Of a stretch of DNA of 64,000 nucleotides, positions 58,391 to 64,000 are shown piece by piece (positions within the stretch are counted from its first letter, which is position 1; each line of letters opens with the position of its first letter). Location of the stretch: contig JBCAMK010000015.1 in the NCBI GenBank assembly GCA_038503065.1, positions 558,001 to 622,000 of the forward strand, given 5' to 3'. Origin of the DNA: Paragyromitra xinjiangensis (Eukaryota; Ascomycota; Pezizomycetes; Pezizales; Discinaceae). A program made the translations under genes and the position numbers. The notes under the pieces were generated by a model. The model saw only the letters and a list, made by a program, of their open reading frames with translations, searched no databases and was not told where the DNA came from.

Positions 58391-60141
58391 ATGGCTTCAT
58401 CTAACGGTCCCCCTGCGCTCCTGCAGAAGCGTCCTCCGACCCCTAAATCAGCTTCCCCGCCTCGAAAATCAAACACTATTCCCCCCATGCCCGAATCTCA
58501 TAGTAGCAAGAAGGAATCCCACCCGCCTCGCAGATCCTCTCTTAACTTTCTCCGTCGCTCAAGGTCTGGGGATCCTGTGCGCAGAGTCTCTCCCATCGTT
58601 GCTGCTTCCCCTCCAAAGCTGCCAGATCTCTTCAACGGTGCTAGAGCCAATCACTCTGCCTCTGCGATTCCACCACCATCGAGGAATGGCTTTGGGAGGG
58701 AGGTTAGGGATTCGGTTGCTATTATTAGCGGAAAGTTTGGCGCTAATGATGTGTCGACGCCTCATGAACCGACCAATGGGAATGGAAGGAACCCAATGGG
58801 TGGGTATGTTCCAGGGAGGAAATCCACAGACAGCGTGATTGATCGGTCGGCGAATCACTATGTCAAGAGCAGTTCGGTGCCGTTCACGGAAGATCCTTAT
58901 GCAAAGGAGGGCAGTATGGCTCATCGGGGGAGATATTCGTATGCGAGCAGTGCTGTTAGCAGTACTGTCCCTTCACCAAGAAGGGTTAGGAGGAGAAAAG
59001 ACCCGACGCCTTTCAAGTAAGTTTTCGTTGACACTATTAGATGTCTATTCTGTGTCAACAAGGTATTCGCGACTAGCTGCTAACTTTCATTAGCATTCTT
59101 GTCATTGGCGCAAAAGGCTCGGGCAAAAGCTCTTTCCTCCGCTTCCTCCGCCAGTCGCTGGCGATCAAGCCCAGGCGTGGCCAGGCTGCCCCCGCAGATG
59201 AGAATCCAGAATCCGATGGCTACCCACTTGCCTCCAATTCGACTACTGCTTTTAAGTCGTCATACCTTGAGACTGAAATTGATGGTGAGCGGGTTGGTCT
59301 TACTCTCTGGGATTCGGCTGGACTTGAAAAGAACATTGTCGACCTGCAGCTCCGAGAAATTGTTGGATTCCTCGAATCTAAGTTTGAAGAGACGTTTACA
59401 GAAGAAACTAAGGTTATCAGAGCTCCTGGCGTAAGGGACACTCACGTTCACTGCGTTTTCTTGCTCCTTGATCCGGCACGTTTGACACCGAATAACCACT
59501 ACTATGGAAAGAGTGGGGTCAAGAGTCACGAAGAGCCTGGAGGCTTAGATGAAGATCTAGATATCGCTGTTTTGAGGGCTTTGCATGGAAAGACTACCGT
59601 TGTTCCTGTGATCAGCAAGGCAGATAACTGCACGGAGCGACACATGGACGAGTTGAAGAAGCTCGTTAGAAAGGGACTGAGTCGTGCTGGTATCGACCCC
59701 TTGGAAGCATTGGACTTGGAAATTCCTGAGTACTTGGAAGCCGAGACACCCTCTAGGGCTCAGCGGAGCTCACTAGCAGAGGTCGATGAGAGCAGTGACG
59801 ACCAAGAGTACCTGCCGGCACGAAACAGATCAGTCCGGTCTGTTGCATCGGCTACATCTGCAGCGATGAGAGCTAATGGAAACTTGTCCGTTCTCCCACT
59901 ATCAATTATATCTCCTGATGTCTACGAGCCTGGGGAGCCAGTGGGGAGAAGGTTTCCATGGGGGTTTGCAGACCCGTACAACGAGGACCATTGTGACTTT
60001 GTCAAGTTGAAAGAGGCAGTCTTTTCGGACTGGAGAGGCGATCTGAGAGAGAAGAGTAAGGATGTTTGGTATGAGAACTGGAGAAGTGATAGGTTGGGGG
60101 CTAGCAGGGTCACAGGAGGGCCATCCTCGAGGAGGAGATAG
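58391..60141 (+). CDS. Septin-like GTPase with long disordered N-terminus (557 aa, 2 exons)
   Basis: Exons 58391-59016 and 59094-60141 join in phase 2 (GTAAGT donor, GCTAAC branch, TTAG acceptor), giving 557 residues. Residues 1-205 are Pro/Ser/Arg-rich, probably disordered and phosphorylated. From residue 209 a G domain starts: NILVIGAKGSGKSSFLRFLR (P-loop G-A-K-G-S-G-K-S-S, 214-222), WDSAGLEKN (G3, 281-289), VVPVISKADN (G4, 378-387). Near the end DWRGDLREKSKDVWYENWRS resembles the septin C-terminal unique element. Differences from standard septins are G3 DSAGL in place of DTPG, SKAD in place of AKAD, a Ser/Ala-rich insert after G4, and no C-terminal coiled coil. Filamentous fungi have divergent non-core septins; this probably belongs there. 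A role in cortex or septum organisation is inferred. Confidence 0.8.
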
Positions 60142-61050
60142 TCGTGGTATGGTATTTTCGAGGAATGTTGTTGAGAGGACTTGGTTCCTTTATTGGCTGC
60201 CTTTTTTTCTGTGCTTTCTCCCTTTATTTTATCGTTTTATGTGGCGGATTGGCAGATTTTTTCATATACCACGGGATTGGGCTAGGGAAACAAGATCAAA
60301 CAGAAACAAGAAACATAAAAAATGATTTAAGGGAGGAGGTTGTCGTTCTGGGAGCGTACTTTGTTTTGATTTTGTTTCTCTAGGCTTCTGGATGGAGTGG
60401 GGTTTTTCTTTTCTTTTTTTAGCTTCCTTTCGTTTCGGTCGGCGCGCGCGGTGGACTGCTGGCATCTTTTCTCCTTTGTTACTCAATCAGGAACGATTTC
60501 TTCGTTCCTAATCCTCCAGGTCTCTCGCCTGATGCTTAGTCGAGATCTACATTCTCCCCATTTTCTTTTACCATCTTCGAGCTCTTGCTCCTCTTACTTT
60601 ACCCTATAGTCAGCTATGGTACGTTCTCATATGTATGTACTTTCCAAAGGGAGTGTTTATTATATCCTGTCTCTTTGAATTCTTCAATTCCTTCTTACTG
60701 CGCATTATCTCTAGCTAGGTATCACAACAGCAGCAGTGTCGTCCTAAACCTTTTTGTCCTGAGTTTTGTGCTAGTCGCGATAGGATACGAATGAATGAGG
60801 CGCTATGCGGGTTTTACCGCCATTTTATCAGGTGCGCCGAAGCTTTGTGGAGAGAGGAGTGACCGGAGGAATGTTTGACGAGATTAGCGGTAGTGTGAAA
60901 CGTGTTTCTGAATTTAAGGTTTTAGCTTATCGCTTATCTCGTTATCTGATCTTATCTTATCGCATCTCCAGGCACAGCTTAACTCAACCCCTCCCCCGCC
61001 ATTAATCTACAACCTTGGCTCCCTCTACTAGGTGCTGATATACATGAGAA
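60142..61050. other. Septin 3' region and promoter of the molybdopterin synthase gene
   Basis: T/C-rich, without a supported gene. Repeated CTTATC motifs (60925-60965) precede the next gene. Confidence 0.45.
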
Positions 61051-61723
61051 ATGGCAACTCCACATCATCACGGGGGCCCTCCTCTTACTGAGAAGATCGA
61101 CCCTTCTCCTCCGCTGCTGCCGCAATCGATTTCTGTAGATAATGTCCACGTAGAGCTTACTTACGAGCCATTGAATATCACTGCTACACTCGATAGGGTG
61201 CGGAGCCCGAAGGCTGGGGCGTTGGTGTTGTTTGCTGGTTTGAACACCCTGGCTATTTATACCCTCTTCGAGGAATTGAGAAATCGCTAACAAGATGGGC
61301 TTAGGAACTACCCGTGACAACTTTAATTCTAAACCTGTTGCTCATCTCTCTTATACTTCGTACGGCGCTCTTGCTTTACAGACACTTCTTCGGATCTCTC
61401 GGAGTATCCACACCAAGCACTCTCTCATCGGCATCAGCGTGATTCACCGGCTTGGAACTTGTCCGGTTGGGGAGGAGAGCATCTTGATTGCTGTCTCGGC
61501 GCCACATAGGAAGGCGGCGTGGGATGCTGGGGAGGAGTGTTTAGAATTGGTGAAAGAGAAGGCTGAGATTTGGAAGTTGGAGACTTTTGAGGGTGGGGAG
61601 GGGGTGTGGAGGGCTAATAGGGATGGGCAGAGCGGTGTTAGGGTGGATAGTGTGGATAAGGAGGCGGGGTTGGAGGGAGGGCTGGAGGGGATTGAAGGTG
61701 GGATGGAGCTAGCGGAGGGTTGA
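61051..61723 (+). CDS. cnxH: Molybdopterin synthase catalytic (large) subunit, MoaE/MOCS2B type (201 aa, 2 exons)
   Basis: Exons 61051-61237 and 61305-61723 join in phase 1 across a 67-nt intron (GTTTGA donor, GCTAACA branch, CTTAG acceptor). The join restores GALVLFAGTTRDNFNSKPVA, the MoaE signature. Then come LSYTSYGALALQTL, IHRLGTCPVGEESILIAVSA, and PHRKAAWDAGEECLELVKEK with IWKLE, which hold the Arg and two Lys residues of the active site. The enzyme converts precursor Z (cPMP) to molybdopterin, receiving sulfur from the thiocarboxylated small subunit (MoaD/CnxG). It supports nitrate reductase and other Mo enzymes and acts in the cytosol. A Gly/Glu-rich low-complexity tail of about 45 residues (GGLEGIEGGMELAEG at the end) is extra to the core. 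cnxH is the Aspergillus name for this gene. Confidence 0.92.
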
Positions 61724-62161
61724 GTATTATGTGGGAGATAAGGTGTTATGCGAGGGTGGACAAAAATAGTGGGGATTTTTACTTTATGGTGGCTTTTTGC
61801 TTTGGTTGGGTGTTTGAAGTGTTTGGTATGTTGAAGGTTGAGGATATTGAGAGCGTAAATAACGTCCCGGGAAATGCATTGTGAGAAAATTTAGAGGTAC
61901 CGTTTTTTACTCGTTACCAATAGTTTCAGATTCGTTATAAAGCGCTAGTTCTGGAATCTATAACCGCCCCTAATAACCATGGCTAGGCACGTCCTCTCAA
62001 AACCCTCACTTAATCCCAATTCCTGGGATTACAGGAATCTCAATAATCACTGGCTCCGGCTCCACAATGGCCAGCGTAACCTTAATACATAGTCTCCCAG
62101 TTGCTGCAGGCTCAATTAGTAACCATACGCCTGTGAGGAGCCTCTGATTTAAGGGAGTAGG
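61724..62161. other. Intergenic between convergent genes
   Basis: 3' ends of the molybdopterin synthase gene (plus) and the secreted-protein gene (minus). Nothing else. Confidence 0.5.
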
Positions 62162-62771
62162 CTAACCAGAATTCTGAGGCGGAGAGTATCTGAACTCATA
62201 TCGGTTTCCGGATGCCAGCCTCACACAAATATGTCCTCCCAGCAGCGTCCCCCGTGCCTTGAAAGATAACTCCTTCTGCAGGGTGTTATCCGTCTGATTG
62301 CATCCGTAATTGACATCGAAGTACGCACGGGGATCGCCGCGTTGCGTCATGAAAAATTTGGTCGTGTTATCCGTGGCCGTATACTGCACCAACAAGCGCA
62401 GTTAATCCAGTCCTACTCAATCCAAATCCAATCCGTATGTGATATCAGGCAAAAGAATACTAAAGGGCACAAACTTCACCATTAATAACCGCTCTAATCG
62501 GTAATCTCGTGATCACCCCGTTCTCTAGCGTTAAGTTACTCGTGGGAGTTCCGGCAGGGTCTAAGTATAGGTGTTGATCTCCGCCACCTGCTTGCCAGAG
62601 GTTCACGAGGCGGTTGTGGATGACTGGATATGATGCATTTTGGGCCTGGATGGCGAAGCCCTCGGTGATGTTGTTGGGTAGTGGCCCAATGGGAGGGAGG
62701 ATACAGATTGCTTGGGCGGCGATGAGAGAGGCAGAGAGAAGGAGTATGGATTGGAGGAGCTTTTTGGCCAT
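62162..62771 (-). CDS. Small secreted protein (172 aa, 2 exons)
   Basis: Exons 62771-62475 and 62383-62162 on the minus strand join in phase 0 (GTTTGT donor, TTAAC branch, GTGCAG acceptor; 91-nt intron). Residues 1-21 are a signal peptide (AKKLLQSILLLSASLIAAQA). The mature part has several N-glycosylation sequons (NIT, NAS, NLT, NQT, NTT) and reads as a beta-rich domain (GFAIQAQNASYPVIHNRLVN; GGDQHLYLDPAG). Four Cys are present, including C-I-L-P near the start and YGCNQ and HICVR in exon 2. It looks like one of the small fungal secreted wall or glycoprotein families of unknown function. Upstream sequence is T-rich without a clear TATA box. Confidence 0.7.
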
Positions 62772-64000
62772 TGTTGGTATGAGGTGAGGGGGTGGGGAAT
62801 ATTTTGTTTGGGATTTACACTCTCAGGGAATATGGTGGAGAAACTGTTTTTCAATTGCTTTCTGATCTGGAAGTAGTGAACAACAAGGGCTCCTGAGAAG
62901 AGGCTATCTTATGAAGACGAGAATCAGTACCAAGCGGTAAGTGTTTGATTATTTCATGGACTGGCAGGCAGTATTTACATAGGCCTGATTGATTTTCATA
63001 CCGTACTCCAGCTTCGATCACAAGGCTGTTCAGAAGTGCCATTCCGGATGTTTTCACAGAAAGACAGGCCGCAGGCTGCCCTCGGCCTGGAGGAGAATAC
63101 GAACTGTGTCGCGGAAGGTACGAAAGTAGTATAATTATCACGTACATAGATTAGACAGACAGTACAACAAACATGGTCAAGAAGTTGTGCTCGTGGCACA
63201 AATCCGGGTGGACCATGTTCAGCAAGGCACGTCTCGCCAGGGTTGAAGGAAAGACTGGGGAAAAAAAAGAATCCATTGCCGGGAGATCGCATGTGTGACA
63301 TGCACATATACCCGCTGACCAGGGTGTTGTGGAATTGCTACGATAAAGTATATGGGGGCCCCAATGGCATCATGCACGAGGCTTAATACATACTCAACGG
63401 TTTGTTGTCGGAACTAAAAAGTGGCAGTTCCACAGATGGGAAATATGTTGGGAATTAGTGATTAATGGGCATGGAAAAGTAGAGGGTTTAAGGAAAACTT
63501 GTTAGTTTCTGTATGGAACCTACTGATTCGACATCCTGTAGTAGAATGATAGCTAATGTTTACTTTTTCCCCGTCGCTATTCAGCTCCTAGGGTTCTTGT
63601 GTCTAGGGTTACTTTATTAAAGGACTCCTATCTAAAGAAGCTCTTTAAATAAGGTAGATGATCCATTTGACTGTAATTACCGTGGTTGTACCGCCAATAT
63701 CCAGCTGCAGATCTTCGGGTAAAATAATAGCTTCGCCGAATCTCCGTCATTGGTCATTAGGCATGGGTCTTCTACTCTGCCAGGGAAGAAGAGGAGAACG
63801 TATAAAGTATGTTGTGTATCAACTAACGGCGTCAGCTGTGTACGTCGAGCTATAGCGCTAGCTATGAGAGGTTGTATCAATGTCGAAATTATTTACGAGA
63901 CGCATAGAGAGCATGTGGGCCCAAGTGAAGCTGTATTTATGAAGGTAACTTTTATTTTATATCTTGTAGTTCCTTTCAAGACACTTTTAGGTGTATCGAG
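62772..64000. other. Intergenic to window end, nothing supported
   Basis: Several overlapping short minus-strand frames (62851-63307) without domain or splice logic. The sequence runs off the window without a recognisable gene. Confidence 0.45.

Overview
The window looks like nuclear DNA of a filamentous ascomycete (Pezizomycotina). The genes carry several short spliceosomal introns (about 47-110 nt, GTRNGT donors, CTAAC/CTGAC-like branch sites). Families present include a septin, a fungal tyrosinase, a multi-exon SAM O-methyltransferase, a GH47 mannosidase, and Ser/Thr- or Tyr-rich secreted wall-type proteins. No genus can be fixed from sequence alone. All exon joins were worked out by hand from splice sites and reading phase.

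Layout. 0-5.6 kb: a small helix-turn-helix gene and a small secreted protein with a very hydrophobic C-terminus. 5.6-26 kb: gene-poor and repeat-rich. It holds one orphan two-exon gene (19.9-21.0 kb), one intact glutathione S-transferase (21.1-22.0 kb), two unassigned long open frames, and many short inverted-repeat elements (pogo-like, a palindromic foldback, a 419-bp element, and copies of a family with TIRs related to TAGTCTCGTNCCC). 26-32 kb: a divergent pair, a secreted Tyr-rich tandem-repeat protein (minus) and a class A FAD monooxygenase (plus), separated by 1.8 kb. 34-44 kb: tyrosinase (13 exons including a 6-nt microexon), O-methyltransferase (8 exons), and a secreted GH47 alpha-mannosidase. 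44.8-52.2 kb: an uncharacterised two-exon gene, a Ser/Thr/Ala-rich secreted repeat protein, and the eRF1 methyltransferase Mtq2. 52.7-56 kb: a gene with an early in-frame stop, a decayed second copy of it, and between them a 1.07-kb inverted-repeat element carrying a tRNA-like sequence. 58.3-62.8 kb: a divergent septin-like GTPase, the large subunit of molybdopterin synthase, and a small secreted protein.

How genes may work together. Housekeeping functions are Mtq2 (translation termination), molybdopterin synthase (molybdenum cofactor) and the septin-like GTPase (cortex or cytoskeleton). The 26-44 kb block is the most suggestive. A secreted protein with six Tyr-rich repeats lies within about 15 kb of a tyrosinase, a flavin monooxygenase and an O-methyltransferase. 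They could form a small phenol- or tyrosine-modifying locus, but this is inference from proximity only.
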